Positions 10,612-21,785 of a stretch of DNA of 64,000 nucleotides are shown piece after piece. The stretch comes from Rhizophagus irregularis (Eukaryota > Glomeromycota > Glomeromycetes > Glomerales > Glomeraceae), in the NCBI RefSeq assembly GCF_026210795.1, contig NC_089459.1:868001-932000 (forward strand), written 5' to 3'. The translations under genes were made by a program, and so were the position numbers. A model generated the notes under the pieces. It worked only from the letters and a program-made list of their open reading frames with translations. It had not been told where the DNA came from and made no database searches. Every line of letters begins with the position of its first letter. Within the stretch, counting starts at the first letter, position 1.

Positions 10612-12147
10612 CTTTTATTTGTTTATTTTTTTTTTTTAAACATCCGAGTTTCGTTCAGCAACTAAGTCACATTACATATAACACGTGATTAAATATATGC
10701 GCATACGTCAAAGCGCATTCAAGAACGATTAACAGTAAAGAAAGCATTAAAGAATCTTTATTCACTAAAGAACTAAGCATTACAATTCTTTTGATAGTGT
10801 CCCAAATTGCCACATTTCTTGCAACACCTTCGTTGCTTTGTTTTTTCGCTCTGATCCTTCTCATTCGATGCTTTATACCTTCTTGTACCCGCCGGTCTTC
10901 CTTTACCACGCCTTATTTTTGGATTTCCTAGCTGGAATGGGTTTATATTCTCCTTGTCACTCTCGTCAAATTCTTCCTCACCTAATCTTTCGTCTTCAGA
11001 TTCAAATTCGCTATCCTCATTGGCAAAATCCTCTAGAATTTTGATCAAGCGTAATGAATCTGTCTTCGTCTGTAAAGCTTTTCGCAAAGCTTTTTTATAT
11101 GTCCCATGAAGTGTACCATACATGATCTTTTCATCAAGAAGATTCATCCGATGTTCAAGAAGGTCTTCCTTTTCTTTATCAATAGCACATAGATATCCAA
11201 CATTATTTTCTTGTATCGCATTTGTGGACATTCCATTTTGAAACTTATCAGCAACAATAAATGCTTTATGCGACGCATCTTTATCTTTTTGATACCATCT
11301 AGATGGGATAAGTCGAATATGAAACCTAGCTTCGCAAGTATTTAACATTACTTGAAAATAATGTCTACAAACTACCCCTTTTTGAATAACCATAAGGCAA
11401 GAACACATATGCGCATCGTTCTTCAGAAGAATTATATAATGCTTCGCTATTAACGAATTTCCTACTCTAACCGCCCATATTTCCTTCACATTATCACGAC
11501 CACTAACTTCTATTAATTGTTCTATAGTAGCCCGAGGACTTTCAGCACATTCATCATCATAACATACTTCATTAATTACAACAATATCTTGTTCATTGAT
11601 CGGATTTGCAGCATAATAGAGGGACTGATTGATTTCATCGCGTTGCAACTTTAGGATTGCTGGCATGAGAAACCTCTGACAATATTTATCCACCTCAGTG
11701 AAAAGGAAATTTGCATGCTCCTGATTCTTAACGGAAGGTATTGCGAGCTTCCAGTATTGATATATGTTCTTTTTATCCTGTTCGTGAGTAAACATGTATT
11801 TCGACATAAGTTCGCATAGAGAGACGTCAGAGTTGAATAGCATTCTTTTAATGCATGCATTTACAGATTCAACGCGAGAAGTAGCAATCATTCCTCCGGT
11901 GAATCTAAAACTTGTGCCCAGTACTCCTTTGATGTGTATAATCCCTCTAGGTAAGTCTTGCTTTGGGGATAGTCCTCAATCAATTTCGTAAAATGATTGT
12001 GAAATATTGTTCGGACAAGGCTATTTCTACATCGGTAAAAATCTTGAAGAAATTTTTCATAATTATCTCCAAGAGGCTTTCGGAAGTTTTTATGAAGATT
12101 TTGCGTTATATGAAATGCGCAATGAACTGGATACGTTTTCGTAAATA

Positions 12148-13271
12148 CAGTCAACTCCCTCTATAGTCACTCCCGTTATAGTCACATTCTACTATATAGT
12201 CACACCAGTTGAATGTTCAAAACACTTTATTATTAAAAACTATCCTATATAGTCACAATCTATCTATAGTCACTATCACACCTATCTTCAAAAATCTTAT
12301 ATTAAAAAGAACCGTTTATAATCACAGTTATATAAAGAATATATTAAATAACTTGGCATCTAATAATCGTACAAAGATGTATCATTGCTTGTTAGAATCG
12401 TCTCACTGAGACGAATCGAATGGTGGTAGTTTTATCCTTTTCCTTTGCTAATGTTTACGGCCAGACCACCCATTGCCTCTTATGAGACTAATCTCAGGTC
12501 TGTGTCCTATCATCTTCAATGGGCAACCATTATACCGAGTACTTAATTCCTCAGGTAACAGCACCACTATAGAAGACATCCCCCATCGGGAGTTTTATCC
12601 TTTTCCGATAACTGGCTGATGAGTTATTCAACAAAATGTTAAACATCGGCATTATAATATTTCTTGATTTACATTTACTGCGCCATTTAACATTTTGCTA
12701 GATTTCTCGGTACCTAGTGATTGTAAAAAGACGATTTATAGCTCGTTGGAATCGCCTCATCGAGACGAATCGAATGGTGGTAAGCTCATCTCTCTGTGAT
12801 CAATATTGACGGAGTTATTACTTAAAAACCATTTAATATTTTTTAATTTCGGAAATTGATCTAGTGATTGGATTTCGATGTATCTTATACCATTAGATTC
12901 GTCTCATCAAGACGAATCGAATGGTAGTAAGATCGTCTTTTTAGGATCAATATTGGCAGAGTTATTACACAAAAACCATTAATATTTTTTTAATTTCGGA
13001 AATTAATCTAGTGATTGGATTTCGACTTATTTTATACCATTAGAACCGTCTCATCAAGACGAATCGAATGGCGGTAAGATCATCTCTCTACGATTAATAT
13101 TGGCGAAGTTACGATACAATAAAGTTTTAAGTATAATTCTGGCCAAAATTATGTTAATTTTTGGCCGGAATTATGATATACAAATATAAGAAATTTTTTA
13201 TATAGTCACATCTCTTTATAATCACCAAATATGGACTGTCCCAAATGTGTGACTATAAAGAGAGTTGACTG
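12148..13271. mobile_element. Tc1/mariner-type non-autonomous element, 1.12 kb, inserted in MULE
   Basis: Starts CAGTCAACTCCCTCTATAGT and ends with the inverse (ACTATAAAGAGAGTTGACTG), flanked by TA at 12146-12147 and 13272-13273. It interrupts the MULE transposase exactly at codons E-V-F of the DDE domain. The interior holds three tandem modules of about 147 bp with a GTCTCAYYGAGACGA palindrome and no transposase. Relative to the copy at 16346-29198, it lacks roughly 155 bp between CATCGGG and AGTTTTATCC. Confidence 0.9.
12720..13110. repeat. Tandem modules (about 147 bp) with GTCTC...GAGAC palindrome
   Basis: Three successive modules share TAGTGATTGGATTTCGA, a clover-like palindrome (CGTCTCATCAAGACGAATCG), ATGGTRGTAAGATC, RATCAATATTGRCGGAGTTA and TTTTAATTTCGGAAATT. 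Palindromes lie near 12750, 12900 and 13047. The same array is at 28.65-29.05 kb. Confidence 0.8.
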
Positions 13272-14021
13272 TACCTCCTTAACTGCAGTGTCAACGGCCG
13301 GATCGGAATCTGTCATAATTACAGTTGGATGAATACCAGTAGCTTCAACAATCTGTCTAAAAAGCCAAGCGTAAGATTGCTTGCTTTCATCAATGGTTAA
13401 ACCTTGTGCAAAAATAATGTTTTGCATATTTCGATCGAATCCCACGAAAAGAGATAACGCCATCCCGTATCGATTCATTTTATGCGTAATGTCATTGATA
13501 ACGCAATCGCTGAATTGAATCCAGCTCTACTCCGCTCCAGTGTCATCCATAACAAATGCGTTAACATGTTATCGTCATCCTATTCTCGCGCTATGATCCA
13601 TCTAGAATCTCGTTCTTTTTGCTCATCTAACCAATCTGACATTTGCGCAGCGTCATTTGAAAGTGACTTTGCTGTGGGTCAAAACTTCTTGATCGTTGCA
13701 TATAAGTCTTGACTGTAAATGGGATGAGAAGGATATTTTCCTTCCAAATATCTTCTCTGCGTGGTCGCTCCCATTTTACAGTGATCGGTCATAAATTGGA
13801 TATCCCTTACCATTTCATCATTAAACTTCTTATCTTTCCTAAACTTAACTGCTTCGACGCTCAGATCATGATTATGTTCATCCACAATTTTATTAATAAA
13901 AATCGCAGAATCTGGATTATTCACTTTGGAACAAGAAGCATTATTAACATGCCACAGGCATAACATCTTTTTGGTGCTAGTTTCTTTCGCAGATTTGCAC
14001 GTATATTTTCTTCCATGTTCG

Positions 14022-14265
14022 TAAGGTTGCTTGCCGAAACCTAGGGGTTTAGGCAAGATGGCATTTTGCCGAAAAGTGAAATTCTGCTGAAACTATATTA
14101 AAGTTATATTAAAAAACTGGCGAAACTTTGGAGAAAGGTGAAACTGCCGAAACTTATTATAAATGCCGAAACTGCTGAAACTATGCCAAAACTATAATAA
14201 ATCTATAGTAAAATTTTGACGAAACTAATCGTAGGATTTTAAAGAGGTTTAGACAAGCAACCTTA
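14022..14265. mobile_element. hAT-type MITE, 244 bp (copy 2), inserted in MULE FAR1 domain
   Basis: TAAGGTTGCTTG...CAAGCAACCTTA ends, identical in length to the copy at 7573-7816, flanked by CATGTTCG at 14014-14021 and 14266-14273. The 8-bp duplication falls inside the ICEHGRKY codons of the FAR1 domain. Confidence 0.93.
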
Positions 14266-14760
14266 CATGTTCGCATATATACGTCCTTCTCCTTATTTCA
14301 ATTCCCTCCTTAACAACTTTGTCTTTTATCACACCAAAGCCATTACTCTTACCCCAATTGCTAATGAATTGGTCGCATATCGTCCAGCTCGCAAGTGTCT
14401 TTCCCGTATGAAGGCTCGCTGAGTTATTTTCGACGTTGTAATTCGTTTCCATTGAAGCCGGAAAAAAAGAACAGAAGAAATATTGCAAAGGAAAATGTCG
14501 CAACGGTAAAATAGAAAAGGGTGAAATACCGCAAGGAAAGGAAGTATATGTTGCAAGGAAAGGTGAAAAAGGGGGAATAAATGCATCGTGAATAATTAAT
14601 AATTGCAAAGAATGATGAGAGAGAGGGCGTGAGAATGAAAAACATAAACTTGACTACACAGCACGCGCTGATTATTACTAAAATCGTGTATGCCTATCTG
14701 AATTAGGTACTACTCATAGAGCGGTTTTACGCATCACACAAAAAAATAAACAAAAAAAAG

Positions 14761-14860
14761 CCCAGTGTAGGAATCGAACCTGCGTGACTGCGTCACTGTA
14801 ATTAAAAAGTAAAAATATTCCGCATTTTACCATTATTAATATGTATAAATTAAACGTTTT
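14761..14860 (-). pseudogene. tRNA-like remnant in MULE right end
   Basis: On the minus strand GCAGGTTCGATTCCTACACTGG (B box and T arm plus 3' acceptor half) is followed by a run of eight T's. The D-arm half has been replaced by unrelated sequence. It is the inverted counterpart of the tRNA-like sequence at 10533-10611. Confidence 0.5.
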
Positions 14861-14918
14861 ACAAAGGAGGGGTCGATGCATTGGGGGGGGAAAAGGGTCG
14901 ATAAATTACTTTTTCCTT

Positions 14919-16071
14919 CATATAATATTACATATAAAATTTTTTTTTTTATTTTAATTTGATGGTTTATATATGCTTACATTAAAATTAGTTAACAACA
15001 ATGAAAACTATTTTTTAAATTAGCTATACCCACCTATAAGGATGCAATTATCAAATGTCTTTAAGAATCCAAATTACCATTGTATTAACATTAAAAAATA
15101 TCATATATAAAATACAAATAATGTTTTTATAATTTAATTAATAATATTATATTATTAGAATAAGGAAAGGAAATTTTCCTTTAATTAAATTTAATAATTC
15201 TCTAAATTTATTTTATTAGTTTTATTAGTTCTATGGTTTAATTTGATTTAAATTAAACTGTTAATTCCATTGATCTATTAATTCTAATAGCTTTACAATT
15301 TGGTTTAGTTTAATTTAACTTGATAGATATTTATAAGTAGTGTTTTGATCCTAAATCCATTAAATTTGAGTTGATCTTTCAATATGGATTAAAGTTAGAT
15401 ATTTGTATCTGATATTTTTAAATGGATGGATCTGTTAATAAATCTGGATGGTAATTCTAGGATGCTGATCTGAATGATATATTTCAAATAAAGATTAATA
15501 ATGATTAATGAGAATATTACAAAAATTCTATAGAATAAATCTGAATAGATTTTAAATTAAGGATAGATTTGTAAAAATTTAGATAATCTGTAAAATTTTT
15601 GGATATGAATTTACATTTAGATTTAATTATTTAACTTTAGCCATCTGGATTGAATCTGGATAGTTTTTCAGATATAGGATCTGATCACTATTTATAGATA
15701 TCTCAAAAAAAAAAAATTCATTTTATTGATTTAATATTCATAAAATGGCTAAAATGGATTAATGGATTATAACTCTATAGTCCAGTCATAATTAGAGTGT
15801 TCTGTCATAAAACTATATCAAATCCTATAGTAAAATTTATTATTTTTTTTAATGATTATTATTATTATAATAAATGTTATATTTTAAAATGGTTTTATTT
15901 CTAAAATCTGGATTTGTTTTATTTTTATAATAAAATTTACTTTACAGTTTATGAATTTCTCAGTATGATATTGATTATTAATTTATTAAATATTATAAAT
16001 ATTAAACTTGTTTCAAAATTTAAGGTATTTCTTCATTAAATTTTTTGAAACTTATAAACTATTAACATTTA
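14919..16071. other. AT-rich gene-free stretch
   Basis: About 1.15 kb between two transposons. No open frame, RNA gene or inverted repeat with support. Confidence 0.5.
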
Positions 16072-18858
16072 CAATCCTGGTCATAAGTTTCCTTATGCCA
16101 ACATTTTACGAAGTCATGTGATAACCTATTCTGAAAATTTCCAGGATTGAAGATCAATACTAATCTTGGTCACATACAAAATTATAGGTCTGTACAATAT
16201 ATAAATCAAAAGTTAGATGATCGATGAATTTTGTGTTATATAAAATATTATCACCTTTACATGAATATTTTCATTCCTTCATTATTTATGCTCTATTAAA
16301 CCTTTTAGTATATATATATTTTTTTGATATATTAATTTTTAAGTACAGTCAACTCCCTCTATAGTCACTCCCATTATAGTCACATTCTACTATATAGTCA
16401 CACCAGTTGAATGTTCAAAACACTTTATTATTAAAATCTATCCTATATAGTCACAATCTATCTATAGTCAATATCACACCTATCCTCAAAAATCTTATAT
16501 TAAAAAGAACCGTTTATAATCACTGTTATATAAAGAATATATTAAATAACTTGGCATCTAATAATCGTACAAAGATGTATCATAGCTTGTTAGAATCATC
16601 TCACTGAGACGAATCGAATGGTGGTGGTTTTATCCTTTTCCTTTGCAAGTGTTTACGGCCAGACCATCTATTGCCTCTTATGAGACTAATCTTGGGTCTG
16701 TGTTTTATCATCTTCAATGGGCAACCATTATACCGAGTACTTAATTCCTCAGGTAACAGCACCACTATAGAAGACATCCCCCATCGGGCCATTTTAGGCT
16801 AATCTGAAGCTAGGTACACGCCGCCTACTCATCCTATACTCATTGCATGATACTGATACTCAATTTATTTAACGACCTTTAGAGAGCATCTACTTTCATG
16901 GAGGACTTTCGACAGGTAACATCAACCATCTAGTACCCTTCAGTTTTATCCTTTTCCGTGTGCAAACAGTCTTGTGACTTTATCTTTTATTTATATTTTG
17001 ATATCGAAAACATAAACGAACAATATTACAAAAATAAGAAAATAAACTAATAAAAAATAAAAAGAGTAGCTTCACGACTCATACAAGTAAAGAAATCTAA
17101 ACTAAAATCAATTAAAGCAAAGAAAAACTAAACTATTACAGAATCGCATACCCCAACTTTACCCGAAGGCCAGTGTGAGTCAACTATCTAACATCCAAAA
17201 ATCCAGTCCGTTACCAGAAAGAGATCCTAAGAGGTTGAACTGTTAAGCGGCGCAGAAAATCCAGGTGCGAGATCCATGATCCACCCCGAATTATAGAAGA
17301 GGATATCCAAGAAATCCAGGAATCCTGAGAAACTGTCGCCAAAGAGGAGTTGTGATGATGAGGAAAAATAGTATTAGAAGAAAAATTTGTAGAAGGGCCA
17401 CGTAATTTGGAAGCAGCCGAGATACCCTGCGACTCTTCCCAAGCATGAAAAAGAACATTTCGGCATAGCCAAATTTCACCATATAATTCGACTTGAAAGT
17501 CATTAAGAAGGGGAGAAATAGTCTTGTATATAACAGAGAGAGAGAAGTGTTGATTCAAAAATGTCGTTAAATGTGCAGGCAACAATTCTCGAGTAAGCCA
17601 AAGACAGGATAAAGAAGGAGCTTCATAGTTCCAACATTCCAAAGCAAAAAATTCAGTTTGAAAAGAAATATCCAAAGATTTCAAGGATAGAAAGGAAGAT
17701 AAACAAGAATCTCTAAATTTAATGACTTCAGACCGGTGTGTTAAACAAGGATTTAATTCCGGTAAAATATAAGGACAAGTCCAAAGATGATTCAAATCTT
17801 CTGGAGCAGAGTTACACTGCAGACAAAGCCAGTCAGGAGAGTATAAGTAAGGTTTGCGTTGTTGAAGAGTAGTTAAGGTAGGCAACATATCCAAAAGGAG
17901 TTTGATACGGAAGATCCAGAATTCCTGACGACCATTCTTATGTGAAGCAAAACCTTTGATTTGTGAAAGGCAAAAATATATACCAGCCCAATCAAAAAGT
18001 GAAGGAGAACCAAGAGCAGTAAAACGTGCCAATGAACAAAAAGATAAAAGAGCACGAGTGTCTGCTATAGAGCGAAGAAAGTGACGAATATTCATGTCAA
18101 CAGGTAAAGAATTAAAAGTTAACAAGCATGGAGCATGACAAAATGCCAAAGGCGAAACAGAAGGTTGTATAGATGAATGAGCATCTTTTGCCAAAGAATC
18201 CGCTTCGTACATTATAAATGTCATCGCCATGAGCAGGGACTTTAATCAAATCGACATGGAGGTTACGATCCATAATAAGTTGTCGAATAGAAAACCAAAG
18301 AAGATGATTAGGTTCTCGAAGCAACTTCGGTGAGAAAGGAACATCAACAAAACGTGTCCATAATGAAATTAACTGACTACAATCAGTATAGATAGAAATT
18401 GAAGAATCACGGGAGAGGGCGGTCAATCCTAATAAAACAGCATAAATTTCAGAACGTAAAGCCGAATGGGAAACAAGAGGGAAGATGACGGATGAAGCAT
18501 TCAAGCGATAAATCCATCATCATCGAGAGCAATCCAAGCAGAAGCCATGGAAGAGGATAAAGAATCTTTGGCAGGACGGAAAGAGCCATCGGTATTAAGG
18601 ATGGTCATCGGTCCTACCGGTCCTACTCGGTCCTGGACCGGTCGGTCCCAGGACTTGTAGGACCGGACCGCGGTCTTGCATTTTTTTGTGGCGCAGTAGG
18701 ACCGGTCCTGAGGACCGACCAGTCCTCGTACCGGTCTTTATATAATAAATGATTTTTATATTGAATAAACCTATTAATCTGATAAAGGTCTTCATAAAAT
18801 AATATAAAGACCGGCCATTTCCAAACCAATAAATAATGACAATCACTCTTCCCACTTG

Positions 18859-19586
18859 TAGAGTTGCTTGTCAAAACGCTGAAACTCCGATACTCCAAAA
18901 AAAAGAGTTTAAGCGGAATATCTCGTCATCCAGTGATCGGAAAAGGATGAAACCACCACCATTCGAATCATCTCAGCGAGACGCGTCGAATGGTGACTAA
19001 ATCATGTTTCTAGGATCGATAGATAGTCGGTAATTATTGAATTTATTATCAAATAGTTTTGCCGACGTAATATTTTTTTTATTGATTATAAAATCATGAT
19101 TTTGATACCATTCGACGCGCTGCAGCGAGACGATTCAAATGGTGGTAAAATCATCCTTTTACAATCACTGGATGGTGAGATATTGCGTTTTGAAGTATTT
19201 TTTCTCAAAGCTTTAAATTTTCGAAACTGACTTCGGAAATTTCAAAAAAAAACTTTGAAACGTAATATCTCGCCATCCAGTGATTATAAAAGGATGAATT
19301 TACCACCATTCGAATCGTCTTACTGAGACGCGTCGAATGGTATCAAAATCATGATTTTAGAATCGATAGAAAAACAATTACGTCGGCAAAACTATTTTAT
19401 AACAAATTCAATAATTGTTGGTTATCTATTGATCTGGAAATATGGTTTAGTCACCATTCGACGCGTCTCGCTGAGAGGATTCGAATGGTGGTGGTTTCAT
19501 CCTTTTCTGATCACTGGATGATGAGATATTCCGCTTAAACGCTTTTTTTAAAGATTGGAGTTTCAGTGTTTTGACAGGCAACTCTG
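18859..19586. mobile_element. Foldback element, 728 bp, inside the hAT
   Basis: Ends AGAGTTGCTTGTCAAAAC...GTTTTGACAGGCAACTCT, flanked by CCCACTTG (18851-18858) and CCCACTTA (19587-19594), an 8-bp duplication with one difference. The whole element is close to a palindrome: the left arm (GTTTAAGCGGAATATC, CATCCAGTGATCGGAAAAGG) reappears inverted at the right. It contains four copies of a palindrome of the form CCATTCGAAT...GAGACGCGTCGAATGG. There is no coding capacity. Ends and duplication length fit a hAT-driven non-autonomous element. Confidence 0.8.
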
Positions 19587-19827
19587 CCCACTTACATGCT
19601 TATATTCTTTCCTAATGCTAATTTATTAATTTTTAAGATTATTTGTTCATTCTGAAATTTAGTAATTTATTCATTTTTTATAAATGTTAATTTATTTTTA
19701 ATGTTAATAATAAATACATATATTTTTAAAGAGAATACATAAAAAGTTAAAAAATTTATACAAAAAAAATAAAATAAAAGATTTTTTAATTATATGAAAG
19801 GATAAAATATCAAAATTTTTTAATATT

Positions 19828-21785
19828 TTATTCAATTTTTCCTTGTTCTAACCAAGATTTTAAGCATAAACATGCTCGTGCTGTATTAGCATCAATTCTG
19901 TTACGTGTTTGACTAAATTGGTTTCCTGCAATTGAAAAAAACTGTTCGCAAGGAACAGACGTTGGCATTATGGCTAAGTAGTCCTTTGCCATTTTTGATA
20001 ATGTTGGGTATTCCATAGAATGGTTTTTCCACCATTCTAAAGGTACTATTTCATCACCCGGTGAGTTAGAAGTAAAATAAAGTTCCAATTCATTTAAAAC
20101 AGGCTGCGGAGTTTGATTTGGTGCTATTAAATTGCGAAAAAAATTTCTTGTTTCAATTGCTGATAAATTCATTAAATGACGCTGAGAAGCCTGAATGGGT
20201 TGAGATGGTATATGAGTATCATCAGATTCTCTATAATTGGCCATTGCTCTACGAATTGGTTCAAAAATATTATTTTGAGACATATCACCATATGCTAATT
20301 TTTTATAACGGGGATCAAAAAAGGCTGGAACATGTAATGCCTCACTTATTTCATCAAAATAATTTGTAAAAACACGGTTCATTTCATCTACTTGGTCTTG
20401 TAAAATAAAATTTTCACCTCGAGATTGATTTAAATGCATTCTAATACCTTCAAAAAGTAATTTAACTTCACCAATAGTTGGATAACTAGAAGCAGATATC
20501 ACTCTTGTTACTGATGCAAAAGGAGCTAATAAGTCTGCTAAAATAGTAAGTATATTCCATTCTTCTTCATTTGGCCAATTATTTGATAATGATGTAAGAT
20601 TTGATACTAAATGAGCCAAAAGAGGTTTAATTTCTAATGCTCGATCTATCATGTAGAATGTATAGTTCCATCTTGTAGTACAATCTGGAAGTGGTACTTT
20701 AAATTTAATTTTTTCAACTTGAAAAAACTCCTTTAACTTATCCATTTGTTTAAAGCTGAATTTCTTACCTGTACTAATAAATATACGCAACTTTTTCGAC
20801 ACAATTAGGAACTATACTTGTATTAAGTGCTGCTTCAACAGCAAGGTTTAAAATATGTGCTGCACAGGCGATAGTGGCAAAATTCTGATAAATTAAGATC
20901 TTCTTTAATCAGTCGAGTCGCAGCTAACATCTTTGCTTCATTGTCACTAGTAATTCCAATTAATCGATCTGCAATATTTAATTCTGAAACAATTTTAATA
21001 ATAGAATCTTTAATTGCTAAAGCTGTGTGTGGTGAAGGAATATACAATACATCTAATACAAAGTGATCAAACTGCCAATCATCTTTTATAAAATGAATTG
21101 TTACTGCCAAAATACCTAATGAACTAATTGTTGTCCACATATCCATTGTTAACGAAATTTTGGAAGTTGAAAGTTGAAGGTAGTTTTTTATTTGAATTTG
21201 TGCATTTTCAAACTTTTTCATTATCATATCTTTTATTATGTGTCGAGATGGAATTTTGTATTTTGGTTGAATAGATGCTATAAATTTTTTAAAACTTTGA
21301 TTTTCAACAATGGTAAATGGTTGCTGGTCTGTGATAATCCAATTAACAAAAAGATTATGCTTTTCTTGTTGTATATCAACTGTCCAGGGTTTTGCATTAG
21401 ATTCAACTTGACCTAAGTCTTTATATACATCAAAATGTTTAGCTTTTAAATGACGTTCAAGAGTTGTAGTAGAATTGTTTGCAGAGAAATGGCCTTCACA
21501 AATATGACATAAAATATAAGTTTCAGTTTGTTCATCATCTTTTTCAATTGTCTTTTTTTCAAAATGTTTCCAAACTCGAGCTTGTCTTAATTCTTTAGAT
21601 CTAATACTAGAAGTTTCAGTTTCAGTTTCAGTAATTTCAGTTCCTCTTTCAGCCATTTCTGTTGTTATTTCACTATCTCTTTCTTCATATTCCTCATCCT
21701 CATAATCAATAAAAATTTGATCCTCTATAAAGGATTCATATGGAAAAGAGTTGTAATTATCCTCTTGTTCTTGCTCTTCAGCCAT
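19828..21785 (-). pseudogene. hAT transposase (BED finger, RNase H fold, hAT dimerisation domain)
   Basis: From ATG 21785: an acidic N-terminus, a BED zinc finger (CHICEGHF...LERHLKAKH, about residues 91-117), the catalytic region with MDMWTTISS and GITSDNEAKM, and, after a break, WPNEEEWNIL in the insertion domain. The C-terminal hAT domain follows (PLEWWKNHSMEYPTLSKMAK, YLAIMPTSVPCEQFFS), ending at 19828. Near 20858 an extra base turns the conserved CAAHILNLAV motif out of frame, and a second shift near 20805 leads to the downstream frame. Frames are otherwise long and clean, so inactivation looks recent. Length (about 640 codons) is normal for the family. Confidence 0.9.

Larger units (their letters stand above)
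10773..14452 (-). pseudogene. MULE transposase (FAR1 DNA-binding + DDE + SWIM), disrupted
   Basis: Reading leftward from ATG 14452: a FAR1 domain (NWGKSNGFGVIKDKVV, RRRTYICEH, then after a MITE GRKYTCKSAKE and the DEHNHDLS zinc-binding end), a DDE core (NDITHKMNRYGM with D1, VIMTDSDPAVDTAV with D2), a SWIM zinc finger (C-S-C...V-C-R-H, near 11370), and a C-terminal zinc knuckle CKKCGNLGHYQKNC after a basic RRGKGRPAG stretch. Damage: TGA near 13680, TAG near 13590, a frameshift near 13530, a frameshift near 11918, the 244-bp MITE at 14022-14265 and the 1.1-kb element at 12148-13271. Frames match perfectly across both insertions once one copy of the target duplication is ignored. The gene once encoded the transposase of the surrounding element and is now dead. 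Confidence 0.88.
10421..14918 (-). mobile_element. FAR1-type MULE (Mutator-like) transposon, decayed
   Basis: The element is recognised from its FAR1/DDE/SWIM transposase on the minus strand and from long inverted ends. The left end AAGGATTTTGTAATTTATCG faces the inverted right end of the same type at 14896-14918. Both ends then carry GATGCATYGACCCC, a tRNA-like segment and a T-rich tract (TTTGTTTATTTTTT). Long terminal repeats are normal for MULEs. Two smaller transposons are inserted in it (12148-13271 and 14022-14265). I could not fix the 9-11 bp target duplication, so the outer borders are uncertain by tens of bases. Confidence 0.72.

Noticed and set aside
14249-14645. N-terminal extensions and other frames upstream of the FAR1 start (MQLLIIHDAF...)
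   Set aside because: They are hydrophobic translations of AT-rich, repeat-like DNA. The family start fits ATG 14452.
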